The translations under genes and the position numbers were made by a program. Below, piece by piece: positions 1 through 5,628 of a DNA stretch of 5,628 bases (within the stretch, counting starts at the first letter, position 1; each line of letters opens with the position of its first letter). Under the pieces are notes generated by a model. That model did no database searches and was not told the origin of the DNA. It saw nothing but the letters and a program-made list of their open reading frames with translations. This DNA comes from Caryophanon sp036309765 (lineage in GTDB: Bacteria > Bacillota > Bacilli > Bacillales_A > Planococcaceae), in assembly GCA_036309765.1 (NCBI GenBank), contig JAXJTE010000173.1:1-5628 (forward strand). The letters are read 5' to 3'.

Positions 1-181
1 AAAACAGCAGAAGCCCGCAATCAAAGACACCTTCTTTCGAAAATTTGTATAGCTCTCCGATAAAATCCCTCAAAAAAAGAGCATTCAACATTAGAAAAAC
101 AAAAATCGGCTTGGATTTAGTTAGTCATGAATAATTCAGGTTTTCATATACATACTTCACGATGTTTATTAAATAAGATAA

Positions 182-198
182 TTTTATTAGTAATAAAA
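182..198. repeat. 17-base perfect palindrome with single-base centre
   Basis: TTTTATTA and TAATAAAA form perfect 8-base arms around a single G at 190. The shape suits a dimeric repressor site, but no gene or clear promoter lies next to it. All arm bases are A or T, so chance is a serious alternative. Confidence 0.3.
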
Positions 199-294
199 GA
201 TTACATTATGGTATTTTTAGTTTTTAATTATTTGTTAACATAATCTATTCTACACATATTGTTGGACATAATATGGCTATCTATAAAAGTGGTT

Positions 295-326
295 TCAATT
301 TTATAAGAGTTTAATCAATTTTATAA
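295..326. repeat. 12-base direct repeat, 20-base period
   Basis: TCAATTTTATAA occurs at 295-306 and again at 315-326, so the two copies start 20 bases apart, about two helical turns. Only two copies are present and the unit is AT-rich. It could be a regulatory repeat or chance; it is not an iteron array. Confidence 0.25.
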
Positions 327-556
327 TTACAAATTCTCAACATAAACACGAATAAAATCAAAACAGATTATACATTTTGATTGAATTTGATGTCTTTTAT
401 CATATTGTCTTAATAAAACTTCAATCAGATGTTTAAATGTTAGTTTTTTGTGTGATATATCGATTTATGAAATTAACAGGTCTGTTGATTATCCATTTTT
501 ATACAGTGGAATGCATGATTTTTAGCAGCCCAGCTGAAATAAATGCTGTCTATCAG

Positions 557-686
557 TGGCAAGGAGCGTACGGTGAGACTCCTAGGGGAACAGCTCGTGC
601 CTCAAGATCCCGTAAAGCGCGACGCAGGAGCGGTGCGGAGTCTTGAGCCGAGTCCCAGGAAAGCGAGCCGCAATACGCTTCTGCCA
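557..686. repeat. GC-rich structured repeat element, Bacillaceae type
   Basis: A block of about 130 bp stands out as GC-rich between very AT-rich flanks. Its ends form an outer inverted repeat: TGGCA (557-561) pairs with TGCCA (682-686) and AGCGTA (565-570) with TACGCT (674-679), with the bases between nearly matched. Inside, CTCAAGA (601-607) pairs perfectly with TCTTGAG (641-647), and GCTCG (593-597) can pair with CGAGC (664-668). The order GACTCCTAGGGGAACAGC, then GATCCCG, CAGGAGCG and GGAAAGCGAGC resembles, from memory, a dispersed element common between genes in Bacillus-related genomes (GACTCCTGCGGGAA...GGAAAGCG type). It has no evident reading frame of its own. It may be a non-autonomous mobile repeat or a structured RNA. 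The family match is from memory and the boundaries are set by the outer pairing. Confidence 0.6.
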
Positions 687-856
687 ATTGATTGGCTAAT
701 CAACACGCTTGTGAAATTAACTCAGTTAACAGTGTTTATAACAAACGTATTATAATTACGTTAAAGTGAAAAAAGAATTATAAAGGAATTGTATGATAGA
801 CTGAAATAATATAGAAAGAACTATCTGCTCGAAGTAATCTGATGATGTTAGCACAA
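687..856. other. Non-coding spacer with small palindromes
   Basis: No gene is visible. Directly after the GC-rich element lies GCCAAT-TG-ATTGGC (683-696), which overlaps its right end. Then come TTAACT-C-AGTTAA (717-729) and AACGTA/TACGTT (744-749 and 757-762) around a TATAAT. The only start codon with purines upstream, near base 793, is followed at once by a stop. The stretch ends at the terminator hairpin of the minus-strand gene. Confidence 0.5.
726..756 (+). promoter_or_regulatory. Weak promoter-like pair
   Basis: TTAACA (726-731) and a consensus TATAAT (751-756) are separated by 19 bases, longer than the preferred 17. The -10 box sits in the centre of the inverted repeat AACGTA/TACGTT, as an operator might. 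No coding sequence follows on this strand, so if used it would make a short RNA ending near the hairpin at 857-895. It may equally be chance in AT-rich DNA. Confidence 0.25.
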
Positions 857-895
857 AAATGCTATCAAGGAAATTACAATTTCTTGATAGCATTT
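857..895 (-). terminator. Rho-independent terminator of the SH3b gene
   Basis: Bases 857-869 pair perfectly with 883-895 (AAATGCTATCAAG against CTTGATAGCATTT). The stem continues past one bulged G at 870 to leave a four-base loop. Read on the minus strand, the stem begins about 24 bases after the stop codon of the minus-strand gene and ends in a run of five T (859-855). This placement fits a terminator for that gene. On the plus strand the following TTTGCTTT is a poorer U-tract, so bidirectional use is possible but less certain. Confidence 0.85.
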
Positions 896-918
896 GCTTT
901 GATTCTATATTTTCTTAA

Positions 919-2355
919 TTACGGCAACAAATATTTCGGCTCGGCGTACCAGCGTGTGATTAGTTGCTTGTAATCGTCGTATTCTTTCCAAGAGCTGTCA
1001 TGTTCGTTGCGATTGCCGCCTGCGACGAATGTTGTCGCAAGTGGTGTGAAGCTTTTTGTCGTTGTGTTAAAGTCGAACGTCCAAGTGGAAATGCCTTTTG
1101 CGTTCGCTTCGTCGTATACGTAGTCGTCGATGACAAATTGCATGCGTTCGCCGACAACTTTGACATTCGCTTGATGAATGTTAGCGATTGGCTCGCCGCT
1201 ATGCTTGAATGTGTACGTACCGTTGTTTTCGTGACAAACGGGCGCATTGTCGTCACAGTCAGCTGAAAACGTCGTGCGGTATTTTTTCGATAGCATAATG
1301 GCAGCTTTGACACCTTCGAACGTGACCGCGTTGGCAGTGCGGTACATCGTGGGCTCGCCTGCATATTGAATTGCAGTTGCGTTCACATAGCTTTTCGTCG
1401 TTGGATCAAATTGCTTCAACGAATGTTTGAAATAAATTTTTCGGTTGTCGTCTGTATGGCGCGTCGTTTTTGTGACGTATGATTTGACAGCGCCAAGATG
1501 AATCGGTGTACCTTCGCGTTTCACTGTCGATTTTGCGACTTTTTTCGTAACGAGCAAGTCGGTTTGTACGTAGCCGCCGAGTGTACCAGCTTCAACGTAT
1601 GACCAACCGCTTGCAGATGGGTACGCTTTTACTTCTGTACCTTTCGTTAAAAAGAAGGCGATGCGTCCGTCTTTGCTATGTGGGCGATCACGAAGCGCGA
1701 GCCCTTCCACAGTGACGTATGATGTTACGGGCTTGATCGCATTCATAACAGAGGCTGTTACAAATCCAATCGTATCGCCGTAACGGATAATGCGCCAACC
1801 GCCTGGTAATGTTCCGTATGATTCAACGACTGTGTTTGCAGGTAATGTGAGCAATGTGTTCGCTGTACGATAAGCGCCGTCTTTTACAACGAGCTTTGAT
1901 TTCGATGCGCGCGGTGTTGGCGGAATGCGCGTTAAATATGAATCCGCTACATCGTCCGCATGTGAAATTTTCGTGTTGAAATAAGAACTAGCACGGTAAA
2001 CGTATGCATCTTTTTCGAATGTGCGCACGTTGCCGTTACGGTTCATCGTAAATCGATCTTTTACTTTTAAAATGGTGAATGTCGGCTCGTATACAGCGAT
2101 GTTCGATGCGATGACGTCACCGAGCTTTGTTAGGTCGACGTAGCCTTCCATGCCGTTTGCGTACACGGAGCCATCGAGTACTGTAACGTGCTGACCTTTC
2201 GTTAATATTTGAATCGTTTTGGCATCTGCCGCGTCCGATTGTTTCATTGGCAATGTGTCAGTTGTAACAAGTCGTACTTCGTTGGCGTTTGCCATTGCAG
2301 GTGCAACGACGATACAAAGTACGGTGAAGAGAATGCTAATAATGAGTTGTTTCAT
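919..2355 (-). CDS. Secreted SH3b-repeat protein with unclassified C-terminal module
   Basis: The product is 478 residues and probably exported. Residues 1-24 form a signal peptide: MKQ start, hydrophobic stretch at 4-20, and likely cleavage after Ala24 (A-N-A). There is no lipobox. Three stretches read as bacterial SH3-like folds, at about 26-84, 153-208 and 209-272. The third is clearest, with the typical LRDRP turn, a KGTEV strand, a GW-Y pair and a closing GYV. SH3b repeats usually bind peptidoglycan or other wall polymers, so a cell-wall or extracellular role is inferred. Residues about 290-478 form a separate region I do not recognise, with two cysteines (Cys367, Cys374). No catalytic domain such as NlpC/P60 or amidase is visible. 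The start at 2355 is chosen over an in-frame ATG at 2412 because AAAGGAGG lies just upstream and the signal peptide then begins correctly. The gene is monocistronic and transcribed away from the ATPase operon. Confidence 0.85.
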   Translation of the reverse strand: MKQLIISILFTVLCIVVAPAMANANEVRLVTTDTLPMKQSDAADAKTIQILTKGQHVTVLDGSVYANGMEGYVDLTKLGDVIASNIAVYEPTFTILKVKDRFTMNRNGNVRTFEKDAYVYRASSYFNTKISHADDVADSYLTRIPPTPRASKSKLVVKDGAYRTANTLLTLPANTVVESYGTLPGGWRIIRYGDTIGFVTASVMNAIKPVTSYVTVEGLALRDRPHSKDGRIAFFLTKGTEVKAYPSASGWSYVEAGTLGGYVQTDLLVTKKVAKSTVKREGTPIHLGAVKSYVTKTTRHTDDNRKIYFKHSLKQFDPTTKSYVNATAIQYAGEPTMYRTANAVTFEGVKAAIMLSKKYRTTFSADCDDNAPVCHENNGTYTFKHSGEPIANIHQANVKVVGERMQFVIDDYVYDEANAKGISTWTFDFNTTTKSFTPLATTFVAGGNRNEHDSSWKEYDDYKQLITRWYAEPKYLLP

Positions 2356-2365
2356 GATGTTTTTT

Positions 2366-2373
2366 CCTCCTTT
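2366..2373 (-). promoter_or_regulatory. Ribosome binding site fixing the SH3b gene start
   Basis: On the minus strand AAAGGAGG lies 10 bases before the ATG at 2355. It is a near-perfect Shine-Dalgarno sequence and rules in favour of this start. The 19 extra upstream codons from 2412 would place a cysteine-containing, polar stretch before the signal peptide. Confidence 0.85.
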
Positions 2374-2399
2374 TGATGCCGTACTGACGGAGCAAACGC

Positions 2400-2431
2400 A
2401 AAAAAGTTTCATTTTTTAGAAAAACTTTTTT
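2400..2431 (-). repeat. AT-rich inverted repeat near the SH3b transcription start
   Basis: AAAAAAGTTT (2400-2409, including the A at 2400) pairs with AAACTTTTTT (2422-2431), a ten-base stem with a 12-base loop. It lies just downstream of the proposed -10 box of the minus-strand gene, at or just after the transcription start. It could stabilise the 5' end of the mRNA or be a regulator site. With one G-C pair it is weak. Confidence 0.3.
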
Positions 2432-2432
2432 A

Positions 2433-2461
2433 AGTATGTAAAAATGTAATAGGAAATTCAA
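2433..2461 (-). promoter_or_regulatory. Probable sigma-A promoter of the SH3b gene
   Basis: Read on the minus strand, TTGAAT (2461-2456) and CATACT (2438-2433) are spaced by exactly 17 bases. Each box matches the sigma-A consensus at four of six positions. Transcription would start near 2426, giving a leader of about 70 bases before the ATG. Confidence 0.4.
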
Positions 2462-2496
2462 GGTAGGTATTGACTTCAATGTTAACGTCAAATTGA

Positions 2497-2528
2497 GTGT
2501 TTGAGTATATTTGCTCAAACACCTTTTT
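2497..2528 (+). terminator. Terminator-like hairpin upstream of the ATPase operon promoter
   Basis: GTGTTTGAG (2497-2505) pairs perfectly with CTCAAACAC (2514-2522) around an eight-base loop, followed by C and five T. This is a rho-independent terminator shape on the plus strand. No plus-strand gene precedes it in the window. It ends a few bases before the -35 box of the operon promoter, so it could block read-through into the operon, act as an attenuator for a more distal promoter, or be an operator dyad. Confidence 0.55.
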
Positions 2529-2531
2529 CGT

Positions 2532-2560
2532 TTGATCTATACGACCTATATCGCTACAAT
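2532..2560 (+). promoter_or_regulatory. Probable sigma-A promoter of the ATPase operon
   Basis: TTGATC (2532-2537), a 17-base spacer and TACAAT (2555-2560) match the sigma-A consensus at four and five of six positions. Transcription would start near 2567, leaving a leader of about 28 bases with GGAGTGAG (2582-2589) as ribosome binding site before the ATG at 2595. This is the best promoter candidate in the window. Confidence 0.55.
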
Positions 2561-2594
2561 GAAACGTATGTGAAATAGAGTGGAGTGAGAAGTA

Positions 2595-4496
2595 ATGAAG
2601 TGGCAGTTTTCAAAAATTCCGAACATTGAGGAATCGAATTTCAATAAAGTGCTAGAGCGTTTTTACAGTTTAGGTGTAGCAGGGCTGACGCGTGAAAACA
2701 TTCAAAACTCGCTGGACGGGCGTTTGCCAAACAGTGAGGAGCCGGTCGTTGTAACGATTCAGCTCGGCATGATGAAGCTAGCGCACATTCCAGGCATTGA
2801 GGAAATTGTGACGCGCATTAACAGTTTAGAAGGGCGCAATAGTTATACGAAAGAAACGATTGCGCATATGAAAGCGTCGATGCTAGATGAGGAAGTGCGT
2901 TACATTTCGTTTGAAGATGCGCATACGAAAGGATTGACCGGCGCGAAGTACGGACAAAGCAACAATCCAGAGCATACGTGGGGCATTTATGCGTATAACA
3001 AAGGTGTGCATTTTGAAGAAAAAGATGAAGCATTTGAAGCATCGCGTGGTGGCTCGCACGGTGTCGGAAAAATTGCATCGAATGCGGCATCGGATTTACA
3101 TTTAATGTTTTTTGCGAACTGTGATGCAAATGGAGAGCAGCACTTAGGTGGCACGATTCAATTAATTGAGCATTATTATAACGATGCGTATTACCGTTCG
3201 ACAGGTTATTTTGCGAAGCTGGAACAGACGACGTTTATGCCGTATGAAAATACGTACGGGCATGTGTTTGAAAAAAATACGCGTGGACTTAAAATTGTCA
3301 TTCCGTTTTTACGAGAAAGCTTTTACGACGAAATAGAGGTCATTCGTGCAGTGTGCGATAGTTTTTTCATTGCCATTTTGCAGCGAAAGCTCATTGTGCA
3401 TGTGAACGATTTAACGATTGATGCGACGTCGATTGAGCATATTGTGAAGCAGGAGCAATATTATGAACAGCGCGTGCCGATGATGAAAAAAGTGTTTACG
3501 CCGCTTTACGTCAATACGTTTATGACGAAGGAGCCGCGCACAATTACGATTCCGCATCGTGACACCGCTTTGACGTTTCAGCTATATTTCCAATACGACG
3601 AGCAAATTGCGAAAGGTCGCGTCGGCATTGTGCGTACAATCGGCATGAAAATTGAAGATTTTGCGGCAAAAAACAATGCGACGAAGCCTTATAATGCAGT
3701 ATTGATCGGTGGGACTGAGGAAGATACGTATTTAAAGTCGCTTGAAAATGAATCGCATACGAAAATTTCAAGTGAGGGTTTAAAGGATCCGCAGTTAAAG
3801 CGCGAGGCGAACAAGTTTATTCGATTACTGACGAAGGAAATTGTGCAAGTGATTGAGGAAGAAATACGCCGTCGAAATCCTGTTGATGGGCAAATGAATA
3901 CAGCGGACGTACTATATACGACGGAAATTGATTTTAAAGAGAACTTGGCGAAATCTTTTGGCAAAGTGAAAATTCAAAACGGCTTAAACGTCGTGACGAG
4001 TCATAACGGTGAGGCGGACGATACAGCACCAGGAAAGGAAAAGCGCAAGCCGCGTGAAAAGAAAGCGCGACCGACGAACGCATCGCCTACAGGTGTACGC
4101 CGCACGAGTAAGGCGAAACATGATGGGGACGGAAAGGCGGAGGAGCAAGAGCCGCTCGATCAATATCAAATTAATGCATACCGCGTCGAGCGTTTGTTGC
4201 TGTCAAATGAGGAATACATTCGCATTAATTTACAAGGCAATGAGGAAGTTGGCAATAAAAAGTGGTGTAACATTAAGCTGAACGTCATTGATGGTATGGG
4301 GAAGGAATGTGTCGGCGAGTTTGATTTATTGCAAAACTATGCACATGTCGAAGATGCTTCTACCGAAAAACCGTGTGAAATTACGCGCGATGTCATTAAA
4401 GGTGTACCGATTGAGCGTGGTATCGTGTCGCTGCGGCTTTCGTTATTACCAACATATAACCGCACATTAAAATTTGTTTATTACGTAGAGGTGTAA
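2595..4496 (+). CDS. GHKL (MutL/MORC-like) ATPase, defence-type
   Basis: The 633-residue product carries an N-terminal GHKL ATP-binding fold. The N box is ENIQN (Glu34 likely general base, Asn38 likely Mg2+ ligand). The G1 box is the variant EDAHTKGLTG (Asp108, Gly113, Gly116), and the G2 box is GGSHGVGK (152-159), forming the ATP lid. Residues about 230-350 look like a transducer region (GLKIVIPF at 231-238; RVGIVRTIGMKI at 342-353). From about 479 to 508 there is a Lys/Arg-rich, probably disordered linker. Residues about 525-633 form a strand-rich C-terminal domain I cannot name. GHKL ATPases of this kind are described in MutL-like restriction systems with Z1, helicase, methylase and nuclease partners. 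They are expected to dimerise and clamp on ATP binding; that role is inferred here. It is the first gene of an operon and the next starts four bases after its stop. The start is supported by GGAGTGAG at 2582-2589 and by the short distance to the N box. It is not a housekeeping MutL: the usual FRGEAL motif is absent. Confidence 0.85.
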   Translation: MKWQFSKIPNIEESNFNKVLERFYSLGVAGLTRENIQNSLDGRLPNSEEPVVVTIQLGMMKLAHIPGIEEIVTRINSLEGRNSYTKETIAHMKASMLDEEVRYISFEDAHTKGLTGAKYGQSNNPEHTWGIYAYNKGVHFEEKDEAFEASRGGSHGVGKIASNAASDLHLMFFANCDANGEQHLGGTIQLIEHYYNDAYYRSTGYFAKLEQTTFMPYENTYGHVFEKNTRGLKIVIPFLRESFYDEIEVIRAVCDSFFIAILQRKLIVHVNDLTIDATSIEHIVKQEQYYEQRVPMMKKVFTPLYVNTFMTKEPRTITIPHRDTALTFQLYFQYDEQIAKGRVGIVRTIGMKIEDFAAKNNATKPYNAVLIGGTEEDTYLKSLENESHTKISSEGLKDPQLKREANKFIRLLTKEIVQVIEEEIRRRNPVDGQMNTADVLYTTEIDFKENLAKSFGKVKIQNGLNVVTSHNGEADDTAPGKEKRKPREKKARPTNASPTGVRRTSKAKHDGDGKAEEQEPLDQYQINAYRVERLLLSNEEYIRINLQGNEEVGNKKWCNIKLNVIDGMGKECVGEFDLLQNYAHVEDASTEKPCEITRDVIKGVPIERGIVSLRLSLLPTYNRTLKFVYYVEV

Positions 4497-4500
4497 GCAC

Positions 4501-5349
4501 ATGATTTATAAACAGGATGCCAATTTTCCATATCCGATTCTTTCGTCGACATCGTTTTCGTATGAGGAAAGTGATTTTACGTTAAAGGTGACATTTGAGG
4601 AGGACGGTGGACAATACCGTTTTTACTTTGAGCCAACGATGACGTCTCATTTTTTAGAGCGCTTGTTGCATGAAGGGCGCGCGCAGTACATCGTCGTCAT
4701 TCAATCAAAAGATACAAAATTTTTCCCACTCTCGTTAAACGATTTATTTGTCGCGTTACCGAAGCAGCGCATGTCATTGTCTAACCGCACGTCGATTCAG
4801 CTACAAATTGTCGCAACAGATGCGATTGCATTTCATACAAATGACGAGCTTAGCGCATTTTATGATCGCTTGAAGTCGTCCATTACGGTGCCAAAACATG
4901 CGATGCTCGGCTATTCAAACATCGTGACGTTTGAAGGGGGAATGAAAAATCCGCTACAGCTTTTTGAAAAGCGGCTTGATCCAACGTTGCCATGTGCGAT
5001 TAAATTTGAGCTTGGAGCAGAATGCATCATTATTCATTTCCGCAATGAGCAAATGCAGTTCCAATTTGTCTCAAAAGGTAGTGCATTTTTAAATCCGTAT
5101 TTGTATACAGGGCTGCGCATCGCACTGCACCGCTTCGTCGAGACATATGCAGAGGACGATATAGTCGATATTACGAACATGACGCCGCCAGAAGATTTAC
5201 TCGATTTTAAACTGTATACGTTAATGCGTAACAAATCGGTACGCGAGCTAACGATCGATGAATTAGATGAAGTCATTGCGCGCATTTCACATGAGCTCAT
5301 TGAAAAATACGTTGCCGCTGTGCAGGAGGCGATTGCGAATGAAGATTAA
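4501..5349 (+). CDS. Unknown operon protein, ATPase partner
   Basis: I cannot assign a named family to this 282-residue protein. It opens with a short FPYPIL motif (residues 9-14) followed by alternating strands to about residue 110 (FTLKVTF at 26-32, QYRFYFE at 38-44, AQYIVVIQS at 61-69, SIQLQIVAT at 98-106). A second strand-rich segment lies at about 137-190, and mainly helical sequence runs from about 195 to the end (acidic helix at 248-281). There is no signal peptide or membrane segment, and no nuclease, methylase or helicase motif is visible, so a structural or adaptor role in the cytoplasm is my guess. From memory, similar proteins with an N-terminal YPYP-type motif sit beside defence-type GHKL ATPases. 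The start follows AGAGGTG (4487-4493) with seven bases of spacing. The four-base gap to the ATPase gene suggests co-translation and a shared complex. Confidence 0.8.
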   Translation: MIYKQDANFPYPILSSTSFSYEESDFTLKVTFEEDGGQYRFYFEPTMTSHFLERLLHEGRAQYIVVIQSKDTKFFPLSLNDLFVALPKQRMSLSNRTSIQLQIVATDAIAFHTNDELSAFYDRLKSSITVPKHAMLGYSNIVTFEGGMKNPLQLFEKRLDPTLPCAIKFELGAECIIIHFRNEQMQFQFVSKGSAFLNPYLYTGLRIALHRFVETYAEDDIVDITNMTPPEDLLDFKLYTLMRNKSVRELTIDELDEVIARISHELIEKYVAAVQEAIANED

Positions 5350-5628
5350 GTTATTACATGAAGGCTATAAAAAGGCCGAAAAGCTATATGAGGCGGTTGT
5401 CGCAGGAGAGCTCGATGAATCGTTTTTTTCAGACTAGGTCGATACGTTGCCGATAGCGCCTGATTTTCCGATTTATATGGCAAAAGGGCTTGAGTCGAAA
5501 AAGCGCGAAGATTTTTTACAGGCGTTTCATATACTAGGGACGCATTATGTAAACATCGACCGCGACATTCATTTAAATGAACGTTTTTGGCATTCGCTGC
5601 TCGTCGGCTATAAGCGCACATATATTAT
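5339..5628 (+). pseudogene. DUF6339-like gene, in-frame TAG, cut by window edge
   Basis: The ATG at 5339 lies inside the end of the preceding gene (11-base overlap) and follows AGGAGG (5324-5329) with nine bases of spacing, so translation here is well supported. After 32 codons (ending ESFFSD) a TAG occurs at 5435-5437. The same frame then stays open for 63 codons to the window edge with protein-like composition, including APDFPIYM, VNIDRDIHLNERFW and LLVGYKRTY. The pattern of a PDF motif, an acidic helix and a DxxxNERFW..L segment resembles, from memory, DUF6339, a family of unknown function. I hold that match only moderately. A later in-frame ATG at 5477 has no ribosome binding site. The simplest reading is one nonsense substitution in an otherwise intact gene, either a real inactivation or a base-call error. 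A genuine 32-residue peptide is less likely. Confidence 0.6.

Larger units (their letters stand above)
1..556. other. AT-rich non-coding stretch
   Basis: I see no convincing gene here. Short open stretches exist on both strands, including a minus-strand one that runs off the left edge from an ATG near base 93, but none has a ribosome binding site or recognisable protein. The first 60 bases are less AT-rich than the rest and could be the tail of something outside the window. From about 60 to 530 the sequence is strongly AT-rich. It holds a 17-base palindrome (182-198), a 12-base direct repeat (295-306 and 315-326) and an 8-base inverted repeat TGATTGAA/TTCAATCA (378-385 and 420-427). Such patterns arise easily by chance in AT-rich DNA. 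Confidence 0.6.

Noticed and set aside
1..93. Minus-strand reading frame open to the left edge from an ATG near base 93
   Set aside because: There is no Shine-Dalgarno sequence before the ATG, the frame is short and the product is not recognisable. A partial gene cannot be excluded but is not supported.
557..686. The GC-rich element as a tRNA, CRISPR repeat or riboswitch
   Set aside because: It shows no tRNA cloverleaf, has no repeat-spacer periodicity and does not match any riboswitch core I know. No plus-strand gene follows closely for it to control.
437..755. Two overlapping short reading frames on the plus strand across the GC-rich element
   Set aside because: Both run through the structured repeat, lack ribosome binding sites and give low-complexity Arg/Ser-rich or mixed sequence. 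They are by-products of the repeat.
2356..2412. Earlier in-frame start for the SH3b gene, adding 19 codons
   Set aside because: The internal ATG at 2355 has AAAGGAGG before it and opens a typical signal peptide. The extension would mask that signal peptide and has no clear ribosome binding site.
2470..2491. Inverted repeat TTGAC/GTCAA around GTTAAC, possible operator
   Set aside because: The arms are only five bases and the centre is only partly symmetric. It is too weak to call beside the much better hairpin at 2497-2522.
2470..2498. TTGACT as a -35 box for the ATPase operon
   Set aside because: No acceptable -10 box follows at 16-18 bases, and the terminator-like hairpin lies downstream. 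The TTGATC/TACAAT pair at 2532-2560 is better.
4009..4281. Plus-strand Arg-rich reading frame inside the ATPase gene
   Set aside because: It is an out-of-frame reading of the basic linker with no ribosome binding site. The ATPase frame continues unbroken through it.
5435..5437. TAG read as pyrrolysine or as programmed read-through
   Set aside because: Pyrrolysine coding is not expected in Bacillales and no recoding signal is visible next to the codon. A nonsense change or sequence error is simpler.
5346..5621. Minus-strand reading frame at the right edge
   Set aside because: It is the antisense of the DUF6339-like gene, has no ribosome binding site and gives an implausible protein.

Overview
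The window looks like chromosomal DNA of a low-GC Gram-positive bacterium of the Bacillales, probably near Lysinibacillus, Solibacillus or Caryophanon (Planococcaceae/Caryophanaceae). The grounds are strong AGGAGG-type ribosome binding sites, sigma-A-like promoters, AT-rich spacers, a secreted SH3b-type surface protein, and a GC-rich structured repeat of a type I recall from Bacillaceae genomes. The genus is an inference.

Layout. Bases 1-556 are AT-rich and hold no gene I can support, only short palindromes and a 12-base direct repeat. Bases 557-686 are a compact GC-rich element of about 130 bp closed by an outer inverted repeat. Bases 687-918 hold a weak promoter-like pair and a strong hairpin terminator (857-895). 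A minus-strand gene (919-2355) encodes a 478-residue exported protein with SH3b-like repeats and an unclassified C-terminal module. The 239-base divergent spacer (2356-2594) carries a likely promoter for each side and a terminator-like hairpin just upstream of the rightward promoter.

From 2595 to the right edge runs a tightly packed plus-strand operon. Its first gene is a GHKL (MutL/MORC-like) ATPase with visible N, G1 and G2 boxes (633 aa). Four bases later comes a 282-aa protein of unknown function. The third gene overlaps the second by 11 bases and resembles the DUF6339 family. It carries an in-frame TAG after codon 32 and runs off the window.

GHKL ATPases of this type are known from MutL-like restriction and defence loci, often with Z1-domain ATPases, SF2 helicases, methylases and nucleases. 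The operon is therefore best read as the left end of a possible anti-phage or restriction-like system whose effector genes would lie beyond 5628. No nuclease, methylase or helicase is visible here, so the defence role is an inference. The TAG in the third gene raises the possibility that the system is damaged in this strain.
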